DNA of 64,000 nucleotides from Deltaproteobacteria bacterium (lineage in GTDB: Bacteria; Desulfobacterota_D; UBA1144; Nemesobacterales; JAJCZQ01): NCBI GenBank assembly GCA_029262335.1, contig JAJCZQ010000031.1, positions 41,001-105,000 of the forward strand, read 5' to 3'. The notes beneath the pieces are model-generated. The model saw nothing but the letters and a program-made list of their open reading frames with translations, made no database searches and had not been told where the DNA came from. Each line of letters begins with the position of its first letter. Position 1 is the first letter of the stretch. Shown piece after piece: positions 55,586 through 64,000 of the stretch. A program made the translations under genes and the position numbers.

Positions 55586-57166
55586 CTATTTCAGGCTTTC
55601 TTTTAATAGTTTATAATCAATACTGTCGGCTAGTGCTTTCCAGCTTGCTTCGACTATATTTTCAGAAACGCCGACTGTGCTCCAGCTGTCTTCACCGTCA
55701 CCTGATTCCACAAGGACCCGTACAACGGAATCTGTACCTTTTTTATTGGAAACGACCCTTACCCTGTAGTCAATCAGCTCTACTTCCTTAAGGCTTGGAA
55801 AAAAGTTTTCCAGTGCGTTTCTAAGTGCACCGTCAATCGCGTTGACAGGACCGTTACCTGTAGCGGATGTAGTTTGATTTACCCCGTCCACCTGTACCTC
55901 TACTGTTGCCTCTGATACCGGCTCTTCAGTTTCAGATTTCTTTTCAACTATTGTCTTTGCACTTTTAATGAAAAACTGTTTTTTATAAACACCAAGGGCT
56001 TTTCTTACCAAAAGTTCAAATGAAGCGTCGGCACCTTCGAATTCATAGCCGTTATTTTCCATTGTCTTAAGGTCGTTTAGTACATCCAGTACCTTTTCGT
56101 CTTTGGGGTCAATATCAATTCCAAGTTCTTTTGCTTTATAAAGAATGTTACTTCTTCCGGACAGGTCTGAAATGAGTACACGCCTGTGGTTGCCGACTGT
56201 CTCGGGGCTTATGTGTTCATATGTCTCCGAGTTTTTCATTACAGCACTTACATGAATACCGCCTTTATGTGCAAATGCACTTTCCCCTACATAAGCACCT
56301 TGTTTTAGGGGAGGCAGGTTTGTAAGTTCGTGAATAAAATGAGAAACATCGTAAAGTTTAGTGATTTCTTCATCTGTAAGGCAGTCAATACCCATCTTTA
56401 ACTTCATGTTTGAAATTATGGAGCAGAGATTAGCATTACCGCACCTTTCCCCGTACCCGTTCATTGTGCCCTGTACCTGACTGGCACCACCGCGGACTGC
56501 ATAAATTGTATTTGCTACTCCAACTTCGCTGTCATTGTGGGTATGAATACCTATTGAAGGGTTGTCCAGTTTTTTGTTTACCTGTTTAATTATTTCTTCA
56601 ATTTCCCATGGTAAAGAACCGCCGTTTGTGTCACAAAGCACAAGTGTGTCCACACCTGCATCAAGTGCGGCTTTTAGTACACCTAGTGAGTACTCACTGT
56701 TTCTTTTGTAACCGTCAAAAAAATGTTCGGCATCAAAAAAGACCTTGTCTACTCTTTCCTTGAGATATTCAATAGAGTCATATACAAGCTCTGTATTCTG
56801 ATCAAGAGAAATCTTAAGGGCTTCTGTTACATGAAAGTCCCAGCTTTTGCCCACAATTGTAACAACGGAAGTTTCCGCCTGGAGCAGTGCCTGGATATTC
56901 TCATCATCATTACATGATTTTTTGGCCCTTCTTGTACTGCCAAATGCGGCAATCCTGGCTTTTTTTAAATTTAGCTTCTTTGCTTCTTCGAAGTAACCTT
57001 CGTCCCTTTCATTGGAACCGGGCCAGCCGCCCTCGATATAATGCACACCCAGATCATCAAGCTTTTCAGAAATCCTCAATTTGTCATGAATTGAAAAGGA
57101 GACATTTTCTCCCTGAGTGCCGTCCCTTAATGTTACATCGTATATTTCTACAACTTTATTTGCCAT
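55586..57166 (-). CDS. cimA: Citramalate synthase
   Basis: Condenses pyruvate and acetyl-CoA to citramalate, the first step of the threonine-independent isoleucine route. 526 residues with VTLRDGTQGENVSFS, the HTHNDSEVG metal site, NGYGERCGNANLCSI and a C-terminal LeuA-type regulatory domain. It overlaps lysC by 11 bases. The assignment over homocitrate synthase rests on overall CimA-type length and motifs. Confidence 0.9.
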   Translation of the reverse strand: MANKVVEIYDVTLRDGTQGENVSFSIHDKLRISEKLDDLGVHYIEGGWPGSNERDEGYFEEAKKLNLKKARIAAFGSTRRAKKSCNDDENIQALLQAETSVVTIVGKSWDFHVTEALKISLDQNTELVYDSIEYLKERVDKVFFDAEHFFDGYKRNSEYSLGVLKAALDAGVDTLVLCDTNGGSLPWEIEEIIKQVNKKLDNPSIGIHTHNDSEVGVANTIYAVRGGASQVQGTMNGYGERCGNANLCSIISNMKLKMGIDCLTDEEITKLYDVSHFIHELTNLPPLKQGAYVGESAFAHKGGIHVSAVMKNSETYEHISPETVGNHRRVLISDLSGRSNILYKAKELGIDIDPKDEKVLDVLNDLKTMENNGYEFEGADASFELLVRKALGVYKKQFFIKSAKTIVEKKSETEEPVSEATVEVQVDGVNQTTSATGNGPVNAIDGALRNALENFFPSLKEVELIDYRVRVVSNKKGTDSVVRVLVESGDGEDSWSTVGVSENIVEASWKALADSIDYKLLKESLK

Positions 57167-58397
57167 GTTTTTTACCTAGTTTAAATGAATCATGAAGTGA
57201 TCTAACAGCTAATTCTGTATACTTTTGTTCGATTACACAAGAAATTTTTATTTCAGAAGTGCTAATCATCATGATATTAATCCCTTCTTTAGCAAAGGTG
57301 TTAAACATCTGTTGTGCAACGCCGGAGTGAGTTTTCATACCCACACCCACAATGGATACTTTTGAAATTTTATCGTCAGATACAACTTCCCTGGCACCCA
57401 GTTTTTTTGCAATTTCCTTGGTGATTTTAATTGACTGTTTGAAATCAGATTTTGGCACAGTGAATGTCATGTCGGTAAGGCCGTCACTGCTTATGTTCTG
57501 AACGATCATATCAATATTTATGCCCTTATCTGCAAGAGGTGAAAATAGCTTAGCTGCAATTCCTGGCTGGTCCGGGACCTGAGTTACCGTAATTTTTGCC
57601 TGGTTCTTATCGTATGTAACCCCCGAGATAAGAATATTTTCCATGGAATCCATAGCTTCCTCCTCTTCTACAACCCAAGTGCCTTCGGCTTTGGGTTTGG
57701 CCGTGGGCCTGACATGAAGTTTTACTTTATATTTCTTTGCAAATTCAACTGCCCTTGCCTGAAGTACCTTAGAACCAAGGCTTGCAAGCTCAAGCATCTC
57801 TTCATAGGATACTTTCATTATTTTTCTGGCTTTTGTACATATGCCGGGATCAGCCGTATATATTCCGTCAACATCATCCTTGTAAAGTTCACAGGAATCT
57901 GCACCAAGTACTGAAGCCAGGGCTACAGCGGTAAGGTCTGAGCCCCCTCTTCCAAGTGTAGTGACATTGCCGTCATCGTCTACGCCCTGGAACCCTGCAA
58001 CGACGACTACTTTGCCGATTGAAAGAGCTTTTTTGATATTATTTGCGTCAATATTTTTTATCTTTGCTTTCGAATAAACACTGTCGGTCAGTATTCTTAT
58101 CTGGTGGCCCTGGTATGAAACAGAGTCATGCCCCTGGGCTTTAAGCCTTAGAGCCAGTAGTCCTGAAGATACCTGTTCTCCACTTGAAGTTATAACATCA
58201 AGCTCCCTTTCATCCGGAGGGTCCATAATGCTGGAAGCCAGTTTTACAAGGCGGTCAGTTTCACCTGCCATTGCAGAAACGACCGCAACAACATCGTCAC
58301 CATCTTTTTTGTGATTTGCTATTATGTTTGCAACGTGGCGTATCTTTTCTACGTTTGCAACGCTAGTTCCACCGTATTTTTGAACAATGAGAGCCAT
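57156..58397 (-). CDS. lysC: Aspartate kinase
   Basis: 413 residues, first step of the aspartate pathway. N-terminal QKYGGTSVANV, RGGSDLTAVALA, and two C-terminal ACT domains (about 265-400) for feedback control by lysine or threonine. It overlaps tsaE by 49 bases upstream and cimA downstream. asd and dapA lie 40 kb away. Confidence 0.95.
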   Translation of the reverse strand: MALIVQKYGGTSVANVEKIRHVANIIANHKKDGDDVVAVVSAMAGETDRLVKLASSIMDPPDERELDVITSSGEQVSSGLLALRLKAQGHDSVSYQGHQIRILTDSVYSKAKIKNIDANNIKKALSIGKVVVVAGFQGVDDDGNVTTLGRGGSDLTAVALASVLGADSCELYKDDVDGIYTADPGICTKARKIMKVSYEEMLELASLGSKVLQARAVEFAKKYKVKLHVRPTAKPKAEGTWVVEEEEAMDSMENILISGVTYDKNQAKITVTQVPDQPGIAAKLFSPLADKGINIDMIVQNISSDGLTDMTFTVPKSDFKQSIKITKEIAKKLGAREVVSDDKISKVSIVGVGMKTHSGVAQQMFNTFAKEGINIMMISTSEIKISCVIEQKYTELAVRSLHDSFKLGKKHGK

Positions 58398-58843
58398 TCC
58401 GGACTACCTTTTATCTTAAGAATTCTTTTATCCAGATTATCAATTTCTTCTTTATTTTCAAAAATTGAAATCTCTATTATAACTGTATCTTTTGGTAATT
58501 CATCAATGATTTTATCTGCCCATTCAATTACACAAACTCCGCTGGAACAGAAGAAGTCCTGGTAGCCTAAAATGTCGAGTTCATCAGCCTCAGAGATGCG
58601 GTAAACATCAAAATGGTAAAAAGGCAGTTTCCCGTCATATTCATTCATAATAACAAAAGTGGGGCTTGCCGGTTCCTCTTCAACTTCGAGTCCCTTCGCA
58701 ATTCCCTTGGTAAGCACAGTTTTCCCGGCACCAAGTTCTCCTATCAGTGCATATACTGCTCCGCTCGCGGAGATCTCGCCTATTGCCCTGCCGATCTTAA
58801 AAGTTTCTTCGTGATTTTCTGAAAAAAGTATATATTCGTTCAT
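58349..58843 (-). CDS. tsaE: tRNA threonylcarbamoyladenosine ATPase TsaE
   Basis: 164 residues; P-loop GELGAGKT (35-42), PTFVIMNEY and YHFDVYRI. It assists TsaBD in making t6A37 in ANN-decoding tRNAs. It starts 14 bases after nnr and overlaps lysC. Confidence 0.93.
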   Translation of the reverse strand: MNEYILFSENHEETFKIGRAIGEISASGAVYALIGELGAGKTVLTKGIAKGLEVEEEPASPTFVIMNEYDGKLPFYHFDVYRISEADELDILGYQDFFCSSGVCVIEWADKIIDELPKDTVIIEISIFENKEEIDNLDKRILKIKGSPEWLSLFKNTVELALQT

Positions 58844-58857
58844 AACGGCAATAAATG

Positions 58858-60411
58858 TTAACGGATAATTTCGAAAAAGGGTTCTTTTTCATTAAGATTT
58901 ATTTCTTTTAATGCCTGAGGGATAGAGTTGGCAACGTCCGTAGCGGTTATACCGGACCTTCCGATTGATTCCGTAACAATGTCTCCTGACAGCCCATGAG
59001 AAAATGTTCCGAGTACACACGCTTCAAGCGGGCTGTATTTCTGAGACAGCAAACCGGCTATTACTCCCGCAAGTACATCGCCCATTCCACCTGTGGACAT
59101 TCCCGGGTTTCCTGTAGGGTTAATATAAATTTTACCATCAGGTGTGGCAACAATAGACCTTGCCCCCTTTAAAACTATAAAACATCTGTATTTCCTTGCA
59201 AACACGGAAGCATATTCAATCCTGTTGTCCTGGATTTCTTTATTGTCTTTAGCGGCAAGTCTTGCCATTTCGCCTGGGTGGGGAGTAAGAATTACAGGTA
59301 CTTTTAACTGTCTTAAAATACTTTTATTTTTGGCAATAATATTTATGGCATCTGCATCTGCAACAACCGGTACTTTTATTTTCTTTAATATACCAATCAG
59401 AAACTTTTCAGTTTCCTTATCTGTTGATATTCCGGGGCCTACGGCAAGTGATGTTTTGTTTTTCATTATTTTTATAGCATCATCAAGAGACGAGCTGTTA
59501 AGAAAACCACTGCCGGAATCTTCAAGTCCTTCGGACATCGGTTCAACGATCTTTTCTTCAATTGATTTGATAACAGAAGATGGTGCACCAATTGTGACAA
59601 GGCCTGAACCAGACCTAACTGCGGAATGAGCACATAATGAAGCAGCACCGGTTTTTCCTGTTGACCCTGCAATAACCAAAGTGTGGCCAAATGTTCCTTT
59701 ATGGGTATTGCCGGAACGGCTTTTAAGCATTTTTTTGCATGTGTGGAATGTGATGAGCTCAGTTTTTATGTTCTCTTCAAGTTTTTTGGGTGTGGTAATA
59801 TCTGCTATGTAGAGTTTCCCGGTGTATTCGACCCCGGGGTATATAGTGATTCCGGTTTTTGGAACAATGAATGTTACTGTTGCTGCGGCTTTTACTGCAG
59901 CACCAAGAGGCCTTCCGGTATCAGAATCAAGTCCTGATGGTATATCTACTGATATTTTGGTAGTCCTTAATGAGTTTAATTTTTCTATGACTTTTAGCTG
60001 AAAACCTTTTATCTCCGAGACCAGCCCGGTACCAAAGATTGCATCAACAATAAGGTCACTCTTTTTGTAGTTTGAAAAACTACTGCTGAATTTCTTAACA
60101 TTTTCTGATATTTTCTTGAGGGCATCAAGATTGGTTTTTGCATCACCTTTATAGTCAGACGGGTTTTTTAGAAGATAAGTAGTTACTTCCCTGCCCGAAG
60201 AGATGAGATGCCTTGCAATTACAAAACCGTCCCCGCCGTTGTTACCGCCGCCGCAAAAGATTGAAATAGCCATGGCCTTTGGATAGTTGTTAAGAATCAC
60301 ATTTGAAACGGACCTTCCGGCATTTTCCATCAGGATTAGACCGGGTATCCCGTATTTGTTTATAGTTGTCTCGTCTATGTCTCTGACAACTTTTCTTCCG
60401 GCAATTTTCAT
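58858..60411 (-). CDS. nnr: Bifunctional NAD(P)H-hydrate repair enzyme Nnr
   Basis: 517 residues: an N-terminal YjeF epimerase (about 1-215; CGGGNNGGDGFVIARHL) and a C-terminal ADP-dependent dehydratase (about 230-510; TPHPGEMARL, GNPGMSTGGMGDVLAG). It repairs hydrated NAD(P)H. First gene of the nnr-tsaE-lysC-cimA operon. Confidence 0.95.
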   Translation of the reverse strand: MKIAGRKVVRDIDETTINKYGIPGLILMENAGRSVSNVILNNYPKAMAISIFCGGGNNGGDGFVIARHLISSGREVTTYLLKNPSDYKGDAKTNLDALKKISENVKKFSSSFSNYKKSDLIVDAIFGTGLVSEIKGFQLKVIEKLNSLRTTKISVDIPSGLDSDTGRPLGAAVKAAATVTFIVPKTGITIYPGVEYTGKLYIADITTPKKLEENIKTELITFHTCKKMLKSRSGNTHKGTFGHTLVIAGSTGKTGAASLCAHSAVRSGSGLVTIGAPSSVIKSIEEKIVEPMSEGLEDSGSGFLNSSSLDDAIKIMKNKTSLAVGPGISTDKETEKFLIGILKKIKVPVVADADAINIIAKNKSILRQLKVPVILTPHPGEMARLAAKDNKEIQDNRIEYASVFARKYRCFIVLKGARSIVATPDGKIYINPTGNPGMSTGGMGDVLAGVIAGLLSQKYSPLEACVLGTFSHGLSGDIVTESIGRSGITATDVANSIPQALKEINLNEKEPFFEIIR

Positions 60412-60456
60412 ATATAAGGAAAAATAATAACCGAGAATTTATATATGAAAATTGAA

Positions 60457-60738
60457 TTACTTTGCCATGCCCGCGCCGGCGATGGGGCCGGTATCTCCAA
60501 AAGTCTTTTTAAGAGTGTCTATGAACTCCTCTGTATGTACGGAACAAAAGAAATATGTAAGTGCTATACTGCTCGATTTTGTAACATTGAGTACATGATA
60601 ATGCCTGCTGCAAAGGTCTTTGTTACACAGGGCACACTGTTTAATGGCCATGCGTTCACCCTCAATCGGGCAGCGGCTGCCATCTGCTTCGTTCTCATCA
60701 CATTGAAAAATCTCTACGGTAACTTCTTTCTTTGACAA
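60457..60738 (-). CDS. Small Cys/His-rich protein, B-box/AN1-like zinc binder
   Basis: 93 residues with C13, C23, C35, C38, C43, H46, H48, C65 and H68. The core CALCNKDLCSRHYH and later CSVH look like a treble-clef or B-box/AN1-type zinc module. The start is TTG with GGGAG upstream. Function unknown. A plus-strand ORF of similar length overlaps but lacks such features. Confidence 0.7.
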   Translation of the reverse strand: MSKKEVTVEIFQCDENEADGSRCPIEGERMAIKQCALCNKDLCSRHYHVLNVTKSSSIALTYFFCSVHTEEFIDTLKKTFGDTGPIAGAGMAK

Positions 60739-60911
60739 TTTATACTCCCGGAATAATAATTTTCTATAATTAACTTTATACCAAATAACTACCTATAAAT
60801 TCAATAAATAGTTTTTATTTTAGAAAAAATCCATATTTGCATCCTAATCGGTCTCAATCACTCTAAATATTAAATTTGATAAATTAAAATTATTCCTTAT
60901 AATCACAAACA

Positions 60912-61880
60912 ATGATTTCTACAGACCAGGCAGTTAAAGCTGTTTCCAAATTTATATATACCAAGGCCACTAAAAGGCCAAAGCTTGTAAACCTTGAGAT
61001 TACAAAGCTCTGTAATGCCACTTGTGATTTTTGTGATTACTGGCAGACAAGGCATGAAGAAAGGATCACTGATTACAAGCCTGTAATAGAAAAGATCAAT
61101 CCCCTTGTTACAGTGATAACCGGCGGAGAGCCAATGTTGAGAAAAGATCTTCCTGATATCGTCAGGCAGATTAAGTCATGCTCAATGTTTATCTTTGTTT
61201 CTATGGTAACAAAAGGAGATTTATTAACTGTTGATAAAGCCAGGGAGCTTTTCGATGCCGGTATGGACCAGATTGCAGTTTCTCTGGATTTTCCCGGTGA
61301 AACTCACGATAAATACAGAGGCATCCCGGGACTTTGGGACCAGATATCTGACCTAATGCCAAAACTTGCGAAGGCATTCCCCCAGAAAACATTTGTTCTC
61401 AACACTATTATTATGGAAGACAACCTTGACTATGTTGTTGATATTGCAAAGAAAGCAAGAGAATGGGGTGTTAGGATTTCTTTCAGCTCCTATTCCGTTA
61501 TGAAGACAAATAATGAAGACCATTTTATTAAAGAAGAAAAATTAAGAAGAGTAAAAGACCTTGTTGCCGAGCTTATTGAACTAAGGCGCGAATGGAAAGG
61601 GACTATACTCTCAACTGAATATTATTTAAATGAAATACCTGCCTATTTTGAAAGGGGCGGAGTACCTGACTGTCTTGCAGGTGTAAGCCATATACAGGTT
61701 ACCCCTAGCGGACACCTTAAAAGATGTTCTGAAATGCCCGTAGTTGCTCATTATTCTGATTATACTCCTGATCTTTTTGGTAAGACAGAATGTACTGCCT
61801 GTTGGTACAGCTGCAGGGGAGAGACGCAGAGTCCGGCTAATGTGAAAAGGGCACTTGAGTATCTCGGCGTCTGGATTTAA
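60912..61880 (+). CDS. Radical SAM protein with SPASM-like C-terminus
   Basis: 322 residues. The AdoMet cluster ligands are C34, C38 and C41 (CNATCDFCDYW), followed by ITGGEPML. The C-terminus has C-x2-C-x4-C (CTACWYSC) and a preceding RCSEMP, which could bind an auxiliary cluster. The substrate is unknown; no target peptide ORF is visible beside it. Confidence 0.9.
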   Translation: MISTDQAVKAVSKFIYTKATKRPKLVNLEITKLCNATCDFCDYWQTRHEERITDYKPVIEKINPLVTVITGGEPMLRKDLPDIVRQIKSCSMFIFVSMVTKGDLLTVDKARELFDAGMDQIAVSLDFPGETHDKYRGIPGLWDQISDLMPKLAKAFPQKTFVLNTIIMEDNLDYVVDIAKKAREWGVRISFSSYSVMKTNNEDHFIKEEKLRRVKDLVAELIELRREWKGTILSTEYYLNEIPAYFERGGVPDCLAGVSHIQVTPSGHLKRCSEMPVVAHYSDYTPDLFGKTECTACWYSCRGETQSPANVKRALEYLGVWI

Positions 61881-61889
61881 CCTGCCAGT

Positions 61890-61915
61890 GTCATCTCGAA
61901 CGTAAGTGAGAGATC
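61890..61915. repeat. GTCATCTCGAACG-type palindrome
   Basis: In reverse orientation (GTCAT first) it carries ATCTC and GAGAT arms around CGAACGTAAGT, the same family as 44259 and 63931. It lies 10 bases after the radical SAM stop. Confidence 0.45.
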
Positions 61916-61962
61916 TTTTACTTGTTATTCCCAACACATCTATTTTTTTCATATTTTAAAAC

Positions 61963-62290
61963 GGCCTGCAATGAATAGCGTTAAAAAATCTGATTTTAAA
62001 TCGTTAAGAAACATAAAGGGGGTGTGGTGGGATTTTATGTTTTAGATTTCAATTTGGATTTTTAGCGTATGAAATTGCCAGCCTTGATCTTTCTTTTGCT
62101 TCGTTTTCTTTGTATCAAGATAAAGAAAATGAAGAATAGATTTCAAGTAACTTTGTTAATCTCTCTTTGTTCTTTGTCTAGATACAAAGAACCAAAAATC
62201 ACGGCTAAACAAAAAGATACTAAAAATTAAATATTTTAACTAAATGTCTTTAATTCCGCCCCACCCCTAAAGCCATTCTTAACGCTAAAA
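61963..62290. repeat. Dispersed intergenic repeat, copy B, with inverted ends
   Basis: Shares both blocks of copy A (7603-7845). Arms at 62002-62033 and 62253-62284 are related as inverted repeats, both with CGTTAAGAA and GGGGTG(T/G)GG. Inside is a 9-base hairpin, GTTCTTTGT/ACAAAGAAC (62169-62192). The element fills the gap 61881-62351, where no gene is visible. Confidence 0.78.
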
Positions 62291-62351
62291 TAATTAATTT
62301 TTTTTACGTATTTTTTGTAATGCCGGGATAAAAAAAGAAATGAAATGTGGA

Positions 62352-63794
62352 TTATTTGACTTTCCAGGTAGTACCGTCGGCTTTGTCTTCTAAGACAATC
62401 CCTTTGGCATCAAGCTCGTCCCTGATCTCATCAGCTCTTCCCCAGTCCTTATCTGTACGCGCCTGTTTCCTTTCTTCTATTAAGGCTTCTATTTCTTCAG
62501 GAGTAATGCCTTCAAGATTAGCAGAAGATTTTCTGCCTTCAAGATATTCGTCGGGGTCTTTTTCTAGAATGCCGACAACGGTTGAAAACTTTTTGATTTC
62601 ATCAAGTGTATCGGAAAGTGTTTTGGTATAGCCGTTGGTATCTATTGATTTATTGATAGCCCTTACAAGGTCAAATAGATTTCCTATGGCATCTGCGGTG
62701 TTGAAGTTGTCACACATTGCCCTGAACCAGTTTTCCTTAAATTTGTTAAGGTTGGCTTCGAGTTCGGTATCTGAATCACCCGATTCGGATTTGATGTCAT
62801 TTGCTCTTTTTAAAGTTGTGTAAATTCTTTCAAGTGATGTTTCCGTATCATCCATTACCTGCTCTGAAAAATCTGCGGGGTTCTGATAATGGTGGGACAA
62901 AAAGAAAAACCTTATTGCTTCCGGTGTCCATCTCTTAACTGCATTCTGTACAGTGAAAAAGTTGCCAAGAGATTTGGACATCTTTTCACTGTTTATCTGG
63001 ATAAGGCCGTTATGAAGCCAGTGCTTGCAAAACTGGTTTCCGCAAGCTGCCTCTGACTGTGCTATCTCATTTTCATGGTGAGGGAAAATAAGGTCCTTCC
63101 CTCCGCCGTGTATTTCAAAGTTGCTGCCCAGGTATTCCATGCTCATAACTGAGCATTCTATATGCCATCCGGGCCTGCCGTTGCCCCAGGGGCTTGGCCA
63201 GGAAGGTTCACCTTCCTTAGCATTTTTCCAAAGAGCAAAATCAAGCGGGTCTTCCTTCTTTTCGTTAACATCAATTCGTACACCTTCAAGCATATTGTCT
63301 ATTGATCGCCCTGAAAGCTTTCCATATTCCTGGAATTTTCTTACTGAAAAGAACACGTCGTTTCCGGAAACGTAACCGTGTCCGCGGTCTATAATTTTTT
63401 GAATCAGTTCTATAATCTGGTCAACATGTTCGGTTACCTTCGGTTCTATGTCCGGGGTCTGTACACCGATTGAAGCCATGTCATCTTTATATTCCTGTAT
63501 ATATTTTTCTGATATTTCTTCTGAAGGAACGCCAAGTTCGTTTGCCCGGTTAATAATCTTATCGTCAATGTCAGTGTAATTTCTTACGAATGTTACTTCA
63601 TAACCAGCGTATCTTAAAAAACGCTGAATTATATCAAAAGATACGGCAGATCTTGCATGGCCGAGATGGGCAGAGTCGTAAACAGTCGGGCCACAGGCAT
63701 ACATCCTGACCTTGTTGCCCTCATGAGTCTGCATCTCTTCCTTGTTCTGTGTGAGTGAGTTGTAAACTGTTATTTTTGGTAAGTTGTTTGTCAT
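62352..63794 (-). CDS. cysS: Cysteinyl-tRNA synthetase
   Basis: 480 residues. The class I HIGH motif is HLGHA within GPTVYDSAHLGHARS, and KMSKSLGN is the KMSKS loop. Zinc-site residues C and H are present (CGPT, WHIECS, HHENE). It charges tRNA-Cys. Confidence 0.96.
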   Translation of the reverse strand: MTNNLPKITVYNSLTQNKEEMQTHEGNKVRMYACGPTVYDSAHLGHARSAVSFDIIQRFLRYAGYEVTFVRNYTDIDDKIINRANELGVPSEEISEKYIQEYKDDMASIGVQTPDIEPKVTEHVDQIIELIQKIIDRGHGYVSGNDVFFSVRKFQEYGKLSGRSIDNMLEGVRIDVNEKKEDPLDFALWKNAKEGEPSWPSPWGNGRPGWHIECSVMSMEYLGSNFEIHGGGKDLIFPHHENEIAQSEAACGNQFCKHWLHNGLIQINSEKMSKSLGNFFTVQNAVKRWTPEAIRFFFLSHHYQNPADFSEQVMDDTETSLERIYTTLKRANDIKSESGDSDTELEANLNKFKENWFRAMCDNFNTADAIGNLFDLVRAINKSIDTNGYTKTLSDTLDEIKKFSTVVGILEKDPDEYLEGRKSSANLEGITPEEIEALIEERKQARTDKDWGRADEIRDELDAKGIVLEDKADGTTWKVK

Positions 63795-63930
63795 GTTGTT
63801 TTATGCTGTCACTGCGAGCTTAACTATGGAAATATAATAATATTGTAAGTAAACGTTAATTAAAATTTATATTTAGATAGTTTAACCCAAAGAATCTCAT
63901 ATCAGTTAGCGTGGCAGTCTTTTGATCCAA

Positions 63931-63966
63931 GAGATTACTTCGTCGCTATTACTCCTCGTAATGACA
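63931..63966. repeat. GAGATTACTTCG...GTAATGAC palindrome
   Basis: ATTAC and GTAAT arms around TTCGTCGCTATTACTCC; same family as 44259. A further partial copy, GTCACTGCGAGC, sits at 63808-63819 in the opposite orientation. The gap 63795-64000 holds no visible gene. Confidence 0.5.
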
Positions 63967-64000
63967 TTATGTTTAATATTGTTATATCAGGTCTTCCCCG

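Noticed and set aside
60445..60735. Plus-strand ORF of 96 codons
   Set aside because: It lies opposite the Cys/His-rich gene, which has a ribosome-binding site and a patterned set of metal ligands.

Overview
The window is AT-rich, gene-dense DNA from a free-living, aerobically respiring Gram-negative bacterium. The evidence is an alternative complex III (Act) cluster, a TonB-type energy transducer, lipoprotein and cytochrome c signal peptides, EtfAB, and full amino-acid biosynthesis genes. Act clusters and a GldC homologue are common in Bacteroidota, but the general gene content, frequent TTG starts and GTCATTGCGAG-type intergenic palindromes fit a deep-branching Desulfobacterota/Dadabacteria-like lineage at least as well. 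I cannot fix the phylum from the sequence alone.

Layout. 1-5151: alternative complex III (3' part of actB, then actC, D, E, F and a 49-residue membrane ORF). 5262-8863: GldC-like protein, orphan REC-Hpt-like regulator, SDR, small hypothetical, dispersed repeat, LLM oxidoreductase. 8956-13041: cyclophilin lipoprotein, purM, TonB, YqaA/DedA-type membrane protein, surE. 13053-19274: tRNA-Pro, MerR-like regulator, rnhB, dapA, PH-like/zinc-ribbon protein, asd, RpiB-like isomerase, crcB, inositol monophosphatase, DMT transporter. 19316-21378: etfBA with a clear promoter and terminator. 21377-31119: murI, radA, LonB-like protease, small zinc ribbon, double-hotdog thioesterase, membrane protein, clpA, clpS. 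31140-38348: DUF482-type protein, VOC protein, ABC-F ATPase, vapBC, MFS transporter divergent from cstA. 38345-41094: recR, ybaB, dnaX and SRP RNA. 41141-45846: AlkD-like protein, MDR reductase, tRNA-Ser, cytochrome c, NUDIX hydrolase, tRNA-Leu, MoeB-rhodanese, cold-shock protein. 45996-55581: two class V aminotransferases (one fused to a GNAT domain), small membrane proteins, PolB-like exonuclease, TrhO, PhoH, DCC protein, DUF898 protein, M48 protease. 55586-60738: cimA, lysC, tsaE, nnr and a Cys/His-rich small protein. 60912-63794: radical SAM protein, an inverted-repeat element and cysS.

Functionally the window is mostly housekeeping. Act and EtfAB would feed electrons to and through the quinone pool. 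LysC, Asd and DapA form an aspartate-to-lysine/threonine branch and CimA starts isoleucine synthesis by the citramalate route. ClpAS, the LonB-like protease and M48 peptidase cover protein turnover. RecR, YbaB, DnaX and RadA cover replication and repair.

No prophage, CRISPR array or obvious defence island is present apart from one VapBC pair. The most distinctive observations are a dnaX slippery site predicted to give a short gamma form, a two-copy MITE-like intergenic repeat, recurring ATCTATTT/AAATAGAT dyads in promoter regions, a GNAT-aminotransferase fusion, and an orphan REC-Hpt-like regulator. I did not find a convincing large new system.
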